Assembly: GCA_009760855.2 (NCBI GenBank)
Contig: WPIO01000028.1
Span: 3,801,501 to 3,865,500, forward strand
Reading direction: 5' to 3'
Origin: Cristatella mucedo
Taxonomy: Eukaryota > Bryozoa > Phylactolaemata > Cristatellidae
DNA length: 64,000 bases
The translations under genes and the position numbers were made by a program. Positions 24,819 to 36,560 of the stretch are shown here, piece by piece (positions within the stretch are counted from its first letter, which is position 1; each line of letters begins with the position of its first letter). The notes beneath the pieces were generated by a model. That model made no database searches. It worked only from the letters and a program-made list of their open reading frames with translations, and was not told where the DNA came from.

Positions 24819-25194
24819 TATGTGCATGCAGCTCGTTTGTCGCGGGGACCCCACACGTTTGACTGGCAGCTAACGCCAAGGGTCTCAAATCTTCAAGTCT
24901 TTCATTTGTTATTCTTCTTGAGTGCAGAGTTTCTAGCTCGACATAAGGTTCATAGTCGGTGCTTACTAAGGCCCTGCTAGTTGCAAGCGCAGAAGGAGAC
25001 AAGTTAAACTTCTGTTTGACCAACTTGTTATTTCAGCTTCTTCTGTGATGTCTGCTTATTAATGTGTGTACTTATTTGGCGCATATACTGGCCTGCTGGC
25101 ATCACTCTCTGTTGAGCATGACATCCAGCCATTGTCGACAGTCCTAACATGCCTAGATATGTGCAGACAGCGCAGCATCTTTTGCAGAAGCTGA

Positions 25195-25900
25195 TTAATA
25201 TGTGAAATCTGGATGTCCTGTTGCAAAATGACTTTCACGAGATGATCATATCTGCTCCACAGTCAAGTCTTTTGAGATGTGTACCATTGTAAAAGTAGGC
25301 CTGCTAACGCAAAGAGACCATAGCTAAGCTGATCTCTTGCATTTGTGACATTGCATCTAGACTTTCATAATTCACTGCATGCATGGCTTTCCTACCAGTG
25401 CAGTAAGGAGCTTACAGTTTGTGCAAAAATCTCCAGCTAGGCTTCTGTCGTGAGCGTTACAACTGCGCCATACTCCACTTCTCATTGCCCTGCATGGGTC
25501 TCTATTAGACAGCTTTTCGACTTTAGGGTTTTGTCTTTCACTTTGCGGCCATCTCACTCCCCTGCTCCAGCCTACCTATTCAGACTACTTCACAATAAGG
25601 CTAGGCATTGTATCTCCTGCTCTTCTGACTCGAGCTGTTTAGCTGTGCCTCTAATCAACTTTAAATGATTTGGGGTTCATCAGTGCATACACTCCCAAAG
25701 CTCAGAATTCACTCCGACTGACGTCATGTCATCTTCTCGTTAAAACGAATCGTCTTTTGTATGCTTTCGCGTGCTAACACTGTGCATTTCATCACTAACC
25801 AATTGACTCGCTTCCTTTCCAGCATAAGTAAAGTGCCCAGAAAGAGATTTAGCTCTCTTGGGGTGCAATGCAAATGTAGTCGTATTTTTATGATCGTGGA
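25195..25900 (+). mobile_element. LINE-A 3' fragment
   Basis: An older copy. It has ATATCTGCTCCACAGTCAAG, GTGCAAAAATCTCCAGCTAG and CGTGAGCGTTACAACTG, all matching the intact RT C-terminal region at 51460-51680. The tail is AAAGTGCCCAGAAAGAGATT. There are many frameshifts. Confidence 0.75.
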
Positions 25901-26341
25901 AGTGAATATGCTGAAGCATATTGCTTCCTGATTGATGAGGGCGGGAGTTGAAATTTGTTTGTCTGAAGAGAAAAAGTAAAAGGGTCTGCTAAACTTGCTG
26001 CTGTACTTGGACCACTGTTTCTGCTGCTTCTGCTGCTGCCTTCCATCTGTTGCTGCTGCCATTGCTGCTGCCAATAGCTGCACGGCTAGCTGGTGGCCAG
26101 CACCCCACCTCAGCTTGCACTGGCTCTAGGGCTGCTGCTACTACTGCTGGCTGAGCCAACCCTTGCGGCTGGAGCGAGCATGCCCACCGCACTCGGGTCA
26201 TGCCTTTGCATGGGTGCTCATGCCTGTCACCCATGTCGTCTAGAATGCCGAGTGCTTGCCAGTGCTACTCCAAAGTGCTTGTACAAGCGTGCTAGTCTCA
26301 GACGTAGCTTCCGGCCGTTAGCTCGAGTTTTTGACGTCATA

Positions 26342-26431
26342 TGATGCAAAACATCTAATGGATGGCTGCACTGCACAACTGCCACGTCATGATGCAGCAT
26401 GGCTAATGGATGGCTGCACTGCACAACCGCC
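26342..26431. repeat. 47-bp tandem duplication
   Basis: TAATGGATGGCTGCACTGCA occurs at about 26356 and again at about 26403, preceded each time by a similar GATGCA-containing lead. Two copies only. Confidence 0.8.
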
Positions 26432-26439
26432 GGTTGATG

Positions 26440-27764
26440 ACTGGCACTGCCCATGAGCTGGGTCGTGCATGCCGATACTGTGAGAGCTATGTGTCATTGC
26501 AGCCAAGCCCTGACCAAAGCAGCGCATCTTCAATACATTCATTGTAGGATCGGCATAAGTTGAAGCAGATGAGTGACAAGAAATATCAGAGACTGTCGAT
26601 GCTTTCAACTGTAGAAAACTTCAAGGCTGAGCTGGAGCCCATATTGATCGAACGTGCACCCGACACGGATGGAAGCAGATGCGTTCGAAACGTGAGTTCA
26701 ACGATCAGCGTAAAGTTCTGCCCCTTGGTTCACTAAGCTGGTGGCAATGTTCTTGCTCCATCTGGTTTTTTGCTGCGTAATCAAACATCGTTGATGCTCT
26801 ACCGTTGGTTGCGCGGCTGATTCATCACGCTCTTTTTGCTCTCTAGCAGGCCGAGCAGGGTGTGGTGAATATAGCATCCAGAGATGAAGCGCTGCCATGT
26901 TACTAATCCCCCCCATAAATCTTATCGCCTGACCAGGTTTGTGCGTTCATCTTAACTCGCAGATTTTGGGCACGTTATCAGTCATTACACACGAAATGTG
27001 CCAGAAATGATCTGCTGAGTGCGCACGACAGCAAGTCGACGCTGTAAAGTTTATTGCGCTATTGCAGGGTATAAATAGCAGGGCATAGCAGTCAGTACAC
27101 TTCCCGTGTCTTGAAAACAGGGCCCTTAGGTGCCGTCTAAATGGTTGGCAATCGCATGGTTCATAGAATGAAAATTTGTGCAGCTTAGAAATGGTGCACT
27201 TGTATGTGTGCCAATAATCTAGATGGCAGCAACCAGTTGCTGCCCTGAGTGTCTAGAGATATCTATATTGTACATAGTGGCATCTAGAAACCCTTGTGTA
27301 GGTTGTTTTGGGCAGTATGCAAATACGTGCTTTTTGTATTTATAAATAAGCAGACCGCATTTTGGTCAGCTGCCAGCCTGCCCATAGCAAGAACGTTCGG
27401 ATTGGTGAAGCCCCAACCACAACGGATCATCTGACGTTAAGTTGGCACCCGGAATGCGTGGATGCCTGCTTAAGGCCACTAATTAAAGTCGTTAGGATAG
27501 TTGCTTCACTCGACTTGCCTAACCACTTCTTTAGATAATTTAAGCTGATTTTTAAGTTGTCTCTTTTTGTTCCTTATACTGTGCATGCTTACTTGAGCTG
27601 ATTCATTGCATGTTATTAATCAAGGGTCCTATTACCGGTGGCCACGAGTGTCTTCTTAAGTTCTTTTGCATGCTGGCTTAATTATGGTACTTGTGTACTT
27701 ACGCATGTTTGTCTGAGCATATATCACTTGCAGGTCATTATTCTTTGATCACGATAAGTAATGG
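26440..27764. other. No gene recognised
   Basis: No supported exon. TATA-like strings (GTATAAATAGC near 27070, TTTATAAATAAG near 27340) are present, but no transcript could be tied to them. Confidence 0.3.
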
Positions 27765-29069
27765 ATTTCAATTTTATTTTGGTCCTTGAGTACAAAGTGT
27801 ATTTTCCTAATCTTTTATGCCTACCAATAAATGTAAGATAGCTATCAATCCACAACATTTTTTCCGTTTGTGATCAGGACCGTGATATTTCGAAATTTTT
27901 GCAGTTAGGCACTTCGAACGTCAGGTCCACACATATCTGTTTAGAGTGCGTTGTGTTGCTACCGAATTAGTGAGGGTTAGACGAACGCAACACCATAGGT
28001 TAGTATCCATAGACGTATAGCAACAGTACACGTGTCTAGAAGAACATTTTAGCTGATGCTATTGGAAAGTAAGAGAATATTGAATAGCCATATTGGATTG
28101 AAATGGCATTAAGAGGTTGCTTGCACCCAGCAGATGCAGTTTGCTACTTGTGTGGATAATATATCAAGACGTGAGTGAAAAAGTACTCCATGAAAGCGTC
28201 TTTTGATATATTCGAGGCCTGCAAAGCATGCTTAAGCATATCTGTTGGGGATCAAGACAAGCCCTGAGCATCTTATTTCACATGCAGACACTGTAAGGGA
28301 ACTCGTCGAGGTAAGGTGAACAATTACTGTCCCTTTCTAGATGGAATCTCTTGCACAAATGAGGTAAAGTGTGGCATATTAGTTTTTAATTTATATGTGT
28401 TTGTGTTTGGAGGCTGGCACAGGTAAGAAAAGAGAACCATAAAGTTAGTTATCCCAAGAACTTGGCAGGAACCAACTGACCACTCAAGCAGGTGCTACTT
28501 CCTCATGATGGACCCTTCCAAGCGTTAAACTAAAGATCGCAAATTCCATCCACAAATTTTCAAAATTCAATCGTCCCAGTACGTTGGCTGTCATGAGCTC
28601 CTTTCTCCTTGACCTCGCCCACACAGAGCGATTGGCCTCTTCAGGAGAGAGAGCAGCAGCAAGTCAGACAGCACGAAGCATATTGCAGACCCCGTTTCCA
28701 GCTTTACAGATAGGCTAAGGAGAGAAAGCTGAACTTCCCGGAGGGGAAAACCACAATGACCTCATCAGAGACTTTGGTCTTACCGAGTCCAATGCTGAGC
28801 TTCTGACATTTAGGCTCAAGGAGTAGGTAGAACAAACAACCTGTTAGATGAAAAGTGTGAAGAAGAGAAAGCATCACCAACTTTTTGCCAACTTCCTCAC
28901 TCTTCAAGATGGGCTGTGCTCGTGCATCTGCGCTGCAAGTCTACCCAAGGCTATAGTGATCACCTTTAACAAGTAAAGGATGCCTATTCCTAGGGATTTC
29001 ATCCAGATGCCTCAAAGCTGTGCTGCTTCATAATAGGAATAAAGGTTAAAAAGGTTACAGTTTAAAGCT

Positions 29070-29222
29070 TAGCTGATTTAACAGCCTCGTTTGTATAGTA
29101 GTAGCAGAAGAGCTTTAACAGCTGTCATCGCCACTTGCAGTGGGCAATACAGAATCACCCACTGCACGACTCGAACCAACGACCTTTGTCCTGAAGAGTG
29201 AGCACCTTACCCCATGCTTTGA
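29070..29222 (-). mobile_element. SINE-2 inserted in unknown element copy 1
   Basis: The plus strand reads AGCTGATTTAACAGCCTCG, GCAGAAGAGC and CACTTGCAGTGGGCAATAC, then a box-B complement (GACTCGAACCAACGACC) and GAGCACCTTACCCC. Compared with copy 2 (AAAGCTTACTCCGTGC near 47677), the SINE lies exactly between AAAGCTTA and TGCTTTGACT. Confidence 0.75.
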
Positions 29223-29930
29223 CTCAGTTTCAATAGGTTGCTGAGTGCCTTGAAGTATGAAGACTGCCTGAGAGGTCATTGGATACTTCAAAAGGGTGCC
29301 GTTCCTGATGCACCTCCAAGGCGGTTTCTCGAAGTTTCCTTGTTTTCTTTGTATGCGGGACAGCCGGGCCACCAAGGACTGGCCGTAGCGGACTGAGTTC
29401 TTTGCAGGAAAGAGCAGCATCAAGTGGAAGACGACGGCGATGCCCTCAGAAGGTTATGATGTCATCACTGCAGTTCAAGTTAGGCATCGTTAAGCACTTT
29501 ATTACCTAGCTAGACAGTAAGTCGGCAGCTTTCAAGAGCCTGCAAGCTGTCTTTCCTCGGCTGTCGGAAGCAAAGTTCAAAGGTGGTATCTTTTTTGGAC
29601 CACATATGACGAAGATAGTAGAGTGTGGCAAATATGCCATGAAGCTGAGCGGTGCAAAGAAAGCAGCTTTGAACGTTGCAGTCGTTCTCGGCTTTATGGG
29701 CCTTTTTATGGGCAATCACAAGGCTGAACAATATAAGCAGTTTTTCAGACTCTCATAAAGAATTATGGTCAAAATAGGATGCAGAATGTCCCTCGGAGTG
29801 TATATCTTTGCTGCCCATCTTGACAAATTCTAGGAGGATACGGGAGCTTACTCAGATTAGCAAAGTGAGTGCTTTTAACAGGATATACTTTACTTTGAAC
29901 GTAATAATCAAGGACAGTATATCAAAACAT

Positions 29931-30077
29931 GCCGAGCTGGTTTGGTCTAGCGGTTAAGGTGCTTGCCCCGACCAAGGTCTGACTGAGGTCGTGGGCTCGA
30001 GCCCCGAGGCATATGTGAAGCGCCTGAATAGTGATTAGGTTCTCTTGGGGCACTATATAAATGAATAATGAATTATA
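29931..30077 (+). mobile_element. SINE-1 copy (tRNA-derived), best reference
   Basis: It begins GCCGAGCTGGTTTGGTCTAG, and box A (TGGTCTAGCGGTTAAGGTGC) overlaps that start. A duplicated CGACCAAGGTC follows, then box B (GTGGGCTCGAGCCCC). The LINE-A-like tail is GAAGCGCCTGAATAGTGATT, then TTCTCTTGGGGCACTATATAAATG. It inserted into the 3' part of unknown-element copy 1. Confidence 0.85.
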
Positions 30078-30603
30078 TCGTGTGATGGGGCACTATGTTT
30101 GGTGATCATTAGAGAAAGAAATTGCGGTATAGTCACAAACCTGGAACATCATCTCATTTCTGAAACCTTTTGAATGGTCATTTTTTAAGACGAGTGTTAT
30201 TTTGATTCAGGTGCTGTTCTTTCTTGCTATATAGGAACCGCAGGACACACATTTTTCAGTTTTCTCGCAAGAAATGTTTTAATTTCAAGTCACTGTCCCG
30301 GTAATAGAACCAAAATTCAAAAGGAGTAATAGCCATTTTTTCATACTTCTGAAGCATAAGCAGTTATGATATAACACTAGCAACAAGGACAAAATTGTGT
30401 TACTTAGTATTATTAATTTGCTTGCAACAACTTGTTAAGCCTGGATAGATATTAGTTCTCATAGGGTGCTAAAAGGCCTATAATTGTTAATATTGTTACC
30501 ATTACCTCTCTATGTGTAATCCGCCCTCACAAATGCATTTTTTCTATCTTCAGCCACAATCTAGTCCCATGAGAGCAACCATATCGGTGTGTATTTGCTG
30601 CAG

Positions 30604-30640
30604 GTATGTGTGTGTGTGTGTGTGTTCGCGCACGTGCGCA
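30604..30640. repeat. (GT)n microsatellite
   Basis: A GT run followed by GTTCGCGCACGTGCGC. Confidence 0.9.
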
Positions 30641-31344
30641 AATGTGAATGCATGTGCAAATAGCATAGGCAAGCAATAGCCTGCATTGTGTAAGTGCATG
30701 CTTGTTGCAAGTAGAGTCACAGCAGTTGCTGATTGAATGGTGTACTGTCTATGGACTGCTGCACATTTGCTCCGTACATTCAAAGCAGAGTGAACATGAT
30801 CGCAGATGTTATGGCTAAAAATGCTATCCTCCCCATTCAAAGCAAAATAAACAAGAGCAATGCCTCAGAGTTTCTTTTCTGTATTAAAGCCCCTTTGGCA
30901 GAGGCCGAATGGGGATGGGGACCACATCTTGGCGATGCTAAGCAATACAGGGGTGAAGGAAGGAAGGACCAGTAGGTTCTGGCCCGGCCACTGCACCCGA
31001 TCAAAGAAGGTGCGTGCTTTGTGGCAAACTATCCAGCACGTTCATGCAAACACACCTATGTGATCGGCCGAGTCCTGGGCAAGATGAAAAATTGGCCTTC
31101 TTCTTGGCATAAATAAAAATAGTAATAATGGCGTTGAATTAATGCCATACCTGCTTGGATTCATGCCATCTTTGTGGTTAATTAATTTGTAACCTATTTT
31201 TATATCTTGCACGGGATAGGAGCAGTATATTTTTTGTTGATACGTTAGTGCAAAGCAGGGCAGCTCCACCTGCTCTCTGACAGAGGTGCTTAGAGCCTCA
31301 AGCCTTTTGCCAGGAGCCAGTTGGCACATCCGCCCTGGTTTGGC

Positions 31345-31455
31345 ATAGGGGTGATGTGCTCACCTTTAACGAATAAAGTCGCGGGCTCGAGCTGTGCAGC
31401 ATATGAGGTAAAGCACCTGGATAGAGATTAAGTTCCCTTAGTGCATTGTGATAGG
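31345..31455 (+). mobile_element. SINE-1 fragment
   Basis: GCGGGCTCGAGC (box B remnant), GCATATGAGGTAAAGCACCT, then ATAGAGATTAAGTTCCCTTA. The head is truncated and diverged. Confidence 0.65.
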
Positions 31456-33825
31456 GATGACAAATATTCTTGTTCCTGAAGCCTGCAATATGAGCATCGG
31501 AGAACTGCAGAAGTAGCAAGAGCTGAATAAAAGTATATTGCCTGCTGCAAGCTGGAATTCGATCGATTGCTGGTACTTTGGGTTTAGATAGGCTCTTACT
31601 TTGCTCTTCCAAGGTGTGAAGCCATGTGCAAGGACATCGAAGGCAGGCTGAAGAATGCCAGGGGAGGCACTCGTCGGCCACATGAAAACAGGGAGCGTCG
31701 TTCTTAATTACCTTTGTACTTACCGTAAAGCTTTTGCTGTAGTTATCGTAATGAGTGGTTGAGATGCCCAGAAGGGGGTGCTTGGGCTGTCCATAATTAT
31801 TCTGCTTACTTAAGCAGCAACCAGTCTGAGCCAAGCAGCTGCCAACCTATTCTGAAGCACCATCCTTTCAATCAAATTGCTTGCTGTCGACAGCACTTGA
31901 GCTGTGGTCAGCAGCAAGGCCCGGCTAGCAACAGCTGCATGTCACGTGACACTGTTTAGGCAGCCAAACCGGCGCACTGCTGTGCTTGACAGCCAGCAGC
32001 TGTTTCGCCTCCTTCAGAGTTGCAGTTATGTGTATACACCCGGCCTCTGCTGCAGTGTGTGCTAATGTGTAAGCTGTTTCAGTTGTCCTCGGTCTTGCCA
32101 ATGGAAACTTCTGCCATGGGCGGTTGTACTTTTTAGCTGCTTACCCAAAGAAACGTGGGTTATGGATTCGTGGAGTGACACGGCTGACAGAGTAGGCAAC
32201 AGAATGCTGTCTGACAGCTATTGATCTGGCCGAAGGTACCTAGGCATGCTCGAGCCTTGCACCGGTTCTCGAGCAATCAGCCGTCGTCAAGTGATTTGCA
32301 TCCGTCTAGGTACTAAATGTAGGCCGAAGAACTTGAACATGGCCCTGTCAGCGTTGTTGCACAAGGCTGGTTGTCTCGAGCTCGGCGCCTGATCTTCACC
32401 TTGAAAAATGCGTGCTCTATAAATAATCGTGTTGTCTGAGCAGTCGATCAGGCATCGTGGCCACCCAGGCTCAGTTAGATCGTGCTAGCAAGATTCTAGC
32501 TGAAATCGGCAGCATGATGGCCAGATCCCTCACCCTAACCCCCCTCCAGCAAGACTATTCAGTTCAAGCGTCTGGGTCACTACTGCCTACCCCCAGCTGC
32601 TGCCTGTTAACAAGGGTCTTATCTGAAATGCCATTCCTCGCACTTCCATCTGACATCGCATTCTGATCTCTAGAGCTTATCTGTGGCTTACTGGCTGCTT
32701 TTAAGTCTGCATTCAGACTCAGACTATTCAGACTTCATTTAGCTCGAATGCTTGGCTTACCTGGAGATGCTATATGCTACAGCTGAGGAATAGTAATAAT
32801 AATAATAATACATTTGATATAGCTTCCTCGGAGAACTCAATCTCTTTCTAGGCACTTTACGTTTGCTGCAAAGGAAGCACGGTCGAATAATTAGTGGTAG
32901 CATGCTCATTAAACAACAAGAGTAACATGGTTAGGGGCGACATGCACAGGGTCAGCATGCTAGTATGATTAGTGGCATCATGCACAGAGTCAGCATACAT
33001 AAGCACATAAAGGTCGAATCACTGGGACCCACTAAATGCTGTCATAAATGGATGCATTTTAGCTTCTTTTAAAGTGTGGTCAAGTCGGGAGATGTCGTGA
33101 CACAAGTCGGGAATGAGTTCCAGACTTTAGGGGCATACGAACAAAAGGCACGGTCTCCAAAGGATTTGAGGTTTTGTAGATTTGAGGTATGGGTGGTACG
33201 ATGGTTAGCCTGGTGGGGAAGTAGATCTGATAGGTAAGCTGGAGCCAAAGAATGAAGGGACCTAAAAGTGAGTTGCAAAACCTTGAAGTCGATGCATTGC
33301 TTGACTGGGAGCCAGAGCAGGTCGGCGAGAAGTGGTGAGATGTGACAACTTCGACGCTCACTGCAGACAAGCTGAGCTGCAGAGTTTTGCACCAGCTGTA
33401 AGCGCCTGAGTGCACAGGCCTGGTAGACCAGCAAGCAGAGTTACAAAAGTCAAGACATGATGTCACACATGCATGGACCACCTTATATGTGGTATCCTGT
33501 GTAAGCAAGCCCAAATTGTAGATATCTTATGTAGCTGAAAGTAGGCCGATTTGACTGTGGAGCTGATGTGGTCGTCTAATGAAAGGTCACTTTGGAATAT
33601 GACACCTAGATTTCGTGCAGATGCATCAGGAGATATGTTGGCAGAGCCGATTGTGAGCTTGCCAATTTCTGAAACACATTTGGTTTGCCCATAACTAGTA
33701 TGTTGATTTTATCATCATTCAATTACAGAAAACCTGCTGCCCTCCGTATGCGGATGTCACCAATACATGCAGCAAGGGAGTTGACAGAATTCGACATGCT
33801 GTAGGGTTGGGATGGATCAAAGTGA

Positions 33826-34188
33826 CTACAACTGAGTGTCATCTGCATAGAAGTGAAAGCCTAGATTCTGCCTGTTAATAGCATCGGCAAGAGGGAGAGT
33901 ATACACCGTGAAAAGAATAGGACCAAGCACAGAGCCCTGAGGTACCCCATATTTAAGAGGTTCTTCGGATGATCTTTCTCTATTCCCATCAATACTCTGG
34001 AGTTTCCCGCTAAGGTAGGGCCTGAGCCATTGCAATGCAGTGCCAGTGATGCCCAAGCGATGTGAGAGGCACTCAAGAAGGACTTGGTGATCGATAGTAT
34101 GAAAAGCTGCCGAAAGATCGAGCAAAACAAGCAGATACACTCTACCTATGTCTGCATTCCTAAGTAGGTCGTTGTACACCCTAAGCAA
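33826..34188 (-). pseudogene. LINE-A reverse transcriptase core
   Basis: A 120-codon frame with VLLDLSAAFHTIDH (first catalytic Asp), LRPYLSGKLQSID, GVPQGSVLGPILFTVYTLPL and HFYADDTQL (catalytic Asp pair). The frame breaks right after this motif, and the C-terminal part continues in other frames at 33514-33069. The catalytic residues are all retained. Confidence 0.85.
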
Positions 34189-35159
34189 TTCTGATTTTGT
34201 GGAGTGATTAGCTCTTAAACCAGACTAGAACTTACTTGCAAGGTTTGAAGTTGAAGTTTCAAAGTAAGAGTTCAGCTGGTCTGCCACGACTCGTTCCCAT
34301 GTCTTTGATAGGAATGGTAGAAGGGAGACTGGGCAGAAGTTGCTCAAGTTATCTTGGTCTAGTGTTGCTTTCTTGAGTAATGGCCTTTTTGAAAGGTGCT
34401 GAGATATGTAGCAGATGATATATTTGTGATGTTAGTTATGCATGGCAGCAGTAGATCAATGTATCGTAGGAGCAGGATTGTGGGAATAGGGTCCAGAGGA
34501 CTAGTTGTCTTCTTTAATTGGGATATGAACTTCAGGACGAGGTCACTAGTGACCTTGAATGTAGACACTGAGGTGCTGCATGGTATTGACGGACAGGATT
34601 CAAGGAGTTTGCTGCCATCATAGGGATGGACTGCCTGATCTTGTCTATTTTGTTGACAAAGAAGCTAGAGAAACGATCAGCTAGATTATCAGAGGGGTCA
34701 CTAGGTAAGGAGCTAACCTAGGAGTGGTTACGGAGATGGTTGATCGTCGACATCAGCATTTTTGGATTGTGCATCTGCGATTGAACAATTTTTTTTTTAT
34801 AAACTAGACTTGGCCTTTGCTAAGATCGATCGGTATGACCTACAGTAGTCCTCGTATGCCTGTCGATGGACAAACAGTCCTGATCTTATGTATGCTTTTT
34901 CAAGCTTGCACTTAGTAGACCTAGCTAGTTTAATGTCTGTAGTAAACCATAGGCCGTCTGGGCGAGGGCGCACAGTGCGCTTAGTCAGAGGTGCAAACTC
35001 GTCGAGCGTGTCAGCTAGTGTCATGTTGTAGCTATCTACTAATGATGAAAGATCGGAGGGAGGACTGAGCAGCAGAGGCGAAGCAGATATTCTCGTACGG
35101 ACAGCATCGATGTCAAGGGTCTTGAGGTTTCGCAATTCACAGTTTGTTTTAGAGGAGGT

Positions 35160-35836
35160 GGGCGCACACTGAGATTGAGTGAGATCTGCATGTGGCCAGA
35201 AAAGCAGGATTTGGTAATAATTGGTGATGACAAAGTGCAGTTGTATGAGACAATTTGGTTGAGTATGCGACGCTTGATGTGAATAGGGCCATGCACATGA
35301 GCCTCAAGAGACAATGAGTCAGTCAATGCACGAAATTCAGTTATGAATGCATTAGATAAGTTGTCAAAATGAATGTTAAAATCGCCCATAATGAGGAAAG
35401 ATCGATTATTTGCACACAGAATCGAAATGAGATCAGAGAAATCTGAGTTAAAGGAGGTCTTGGTACCTGGTGGGCGATAGACTACTGCCACCATCGGTAG
35501 CTTGTTGTCGGATGAAATCAACGCAATCGATTCGAAAGACTGCTTTGAGGGTACTGCAAACGGCTTGAAGTCGAAATTCGAGCGTGTGATAATAGCGACT
35601 TCACCTCCAGTTGTGATTGATCTAGGGGTGTGACAGAAGGAAAAACCAGTTGATGTTGCGTCTTTAATTATAGGGCAGTTTACTGATTTTAGCCAAGTTT
35701 CAGTCAAGGTGAGCAGGTCGAGACCTTTTTCAGAAATAAGGTTGCTTATTGCTAGGGGTTTTTTGCACATTGAGTGAGAATTCCAAAGACAAGCATTACG
35801 GTGTGCTGCTAGAGTTATAACAGGCCGGATGACCAC
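35160..35836 (-). pseudogene. LINE-A endonuclease domain
   Basis: An open frame of about 225 codons covers the apurinic/apyrimidinic-like endonuclease of the element. Visible catalytic-type motifs are LTETWL (metal-binding Glu), YRPPGTKT, and GDFNIHFD (Asp/Asn pair). The usual Ser-Asp-His terminal motif appears as FSGHMQISL, with the Asp replaced by Gly. The enzyme would nick target DNA to prime reverse transcription. The substitution and the downstream frameshift suggest it is dead. Confidence 0.75.
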
Positions 35837-36560
35837 TAAGGTATAGAGAGATTCACAGTAATGCTTGAGGGAGAACGTGCTGAGTGGTTCGAGACAACGC
35901 TTGGAATACTAAACGAGTGGGTACTCAGCTCGAAGTTCCTGCCAAGCAAGTAGTGTCTCAGCTTTTGGTCGGCCCCGAGGCGACTTCGGGGTGCTTTTCT
36001 TTTGGTAATGCATAATTCACGGATCTTAGCAACAGCAATAACATCTAGGAATGCATTTGAACTACGATTACAAAGCGAAACTAACTGCGCACGATCATAA
36101 ATAATATGCAGGTTACTAGCCGCCGGTGTATTTAAGGCTGGCGCCAGTCTGGCAGACCCAGCAGCCCGAAGCAGTAAGCGTTTAGATGTCCATAGGTATG
36201 CAATTTCGTAAGACCTACGGTCAAATAACAAACAGATAAGCTTTAAACAGGTCTTAGCTGTATCGGTTTCCATATAAGATGTTCGCAAGAACTTTGGTTT
36301 TCGGAAGAGAATTCTGCAACAGACGAATTCAGGAAATTCACGAATGCATGAACACGTGTAGCACGCTCAGTGTCGGGAGGCGAGAATGGAGTTTGTTGAA
36401 GTTGGGAGGTTGTATTAGAGAGAGGGGAAGGGTTATTAAAGCACACCTCGTTGTTGCTGTAAATTCTGCTGAAATGCAAGCTTAGATCTCCTGAGATTCC
36501 AGTCTCATTCTCGTGATCGGTCAGGCTAATTAGCCCACTATGCAACCCCATATTGTGCCT

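Larger units (their letters stand above)
28750..30125 (+). pseudogene. Broken ORF of unknown conserved protein, copy 1
   Basis: Several frames together keep an ordered set of motifs also found in copy 2: DLIRDxxLT near the start, then SxSLKA and HN, KxAAFxxLQ, LSEAKxK, IFxGP, GNHKAE and CRMSL. Stops and frameshifts are frequent, and two SINEs split it. There is no zinc finger, RT, integrase or transposase motif that I can name. The longest clean stretch is about 80 codons at 29508-29756. It may be the protein of a transposon or an expanded host family. Its role is unknown. Confidence 0.55.
27765..30375 (+). mobile_element. Unknown-family repeated element, copy 1
   Basis: It is homologous along its length to 46376-48985. 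Shared landmarks in order: TTATTTT and TTTTCCTAATC-type starts; CGATATTTCGA; GAATTAGTGAGG; GAATATTGAATAGCCA; GGATCAAGACA; GAACTCGTCGAGGTAAGGTGAA; AATGACCTCATCAGAGACTT; GAGGCATCTGG-like; GGCAATCACAAGGCTGAA. A later SINE-2 (29070-29222) and a SINE-1 (29931-30077) interrupt it. Copy 2 lacks both, so it shows the empty sites. In the plus frame it preserves pieces of one protein: NDLIRDFGLTESNAELLT near 28770, SAAFKSLQAVFPRLSEAK and GGIFFGP near 29520-29600, GNHKAEQYKQF near 29710, and after the SINE-1 a YVWxLIRE-like end near 30100. I recall the same arrangement in anonymous multicopy proteins of invertebrate genomes but know of no function. Degenerate here. Confidence 0.7.
30380..32790. other. 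No gene recognised apart from a SINE and a microsatellite
   Basis: A TATA-like CTCTATAAATAATCG near 32412 precedes a 69-codon frame (32457-32666) that begins with a helical-looking segment, but no homologue is recognised. Confidence 0.3.
32795..36560 (-). mobile_element. LINE-A, near full-length L2/CR1-like retrotransposon
   Basis: On the minus strand it has, in order: an N-terminal open stretch (36551-35840); an apurinic-type endonuclease at 35760-35160 with LTETWL, VVYRPPG and GDFNIHFDN; a connector (35135-34360); RT at 34188-33826 with LDLSAAFHTIDH, GVPQGSVLGP and FYADDTQL; and an RT C-terminus at 33514-33069 with VKQCIDFKVLQLTF and FGDRAFCSYAPKVWNS. The 3' UTR has GTCAGCATG repeats, the hairpin tail and (ATT)n at 32795-32820. 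It is about 3.7 kb with a few stops and frameshifts, so recently but clearly inactivated. An endonuclease plus RT in one frame with an ATT-type tail fits the L2/CR1 group of the Jockey superfamily. The exact clade needs a tree. Confidence 0.88.

Noticed and set aside
29931-30010. Possible tRNA gene (A and B boxes)
   Set aside because: No cloverleaf with proper acceptor stem, and the same head recurs with a LINE-like tail, so it is a SINE. The same applies to the SINE-2 heads.
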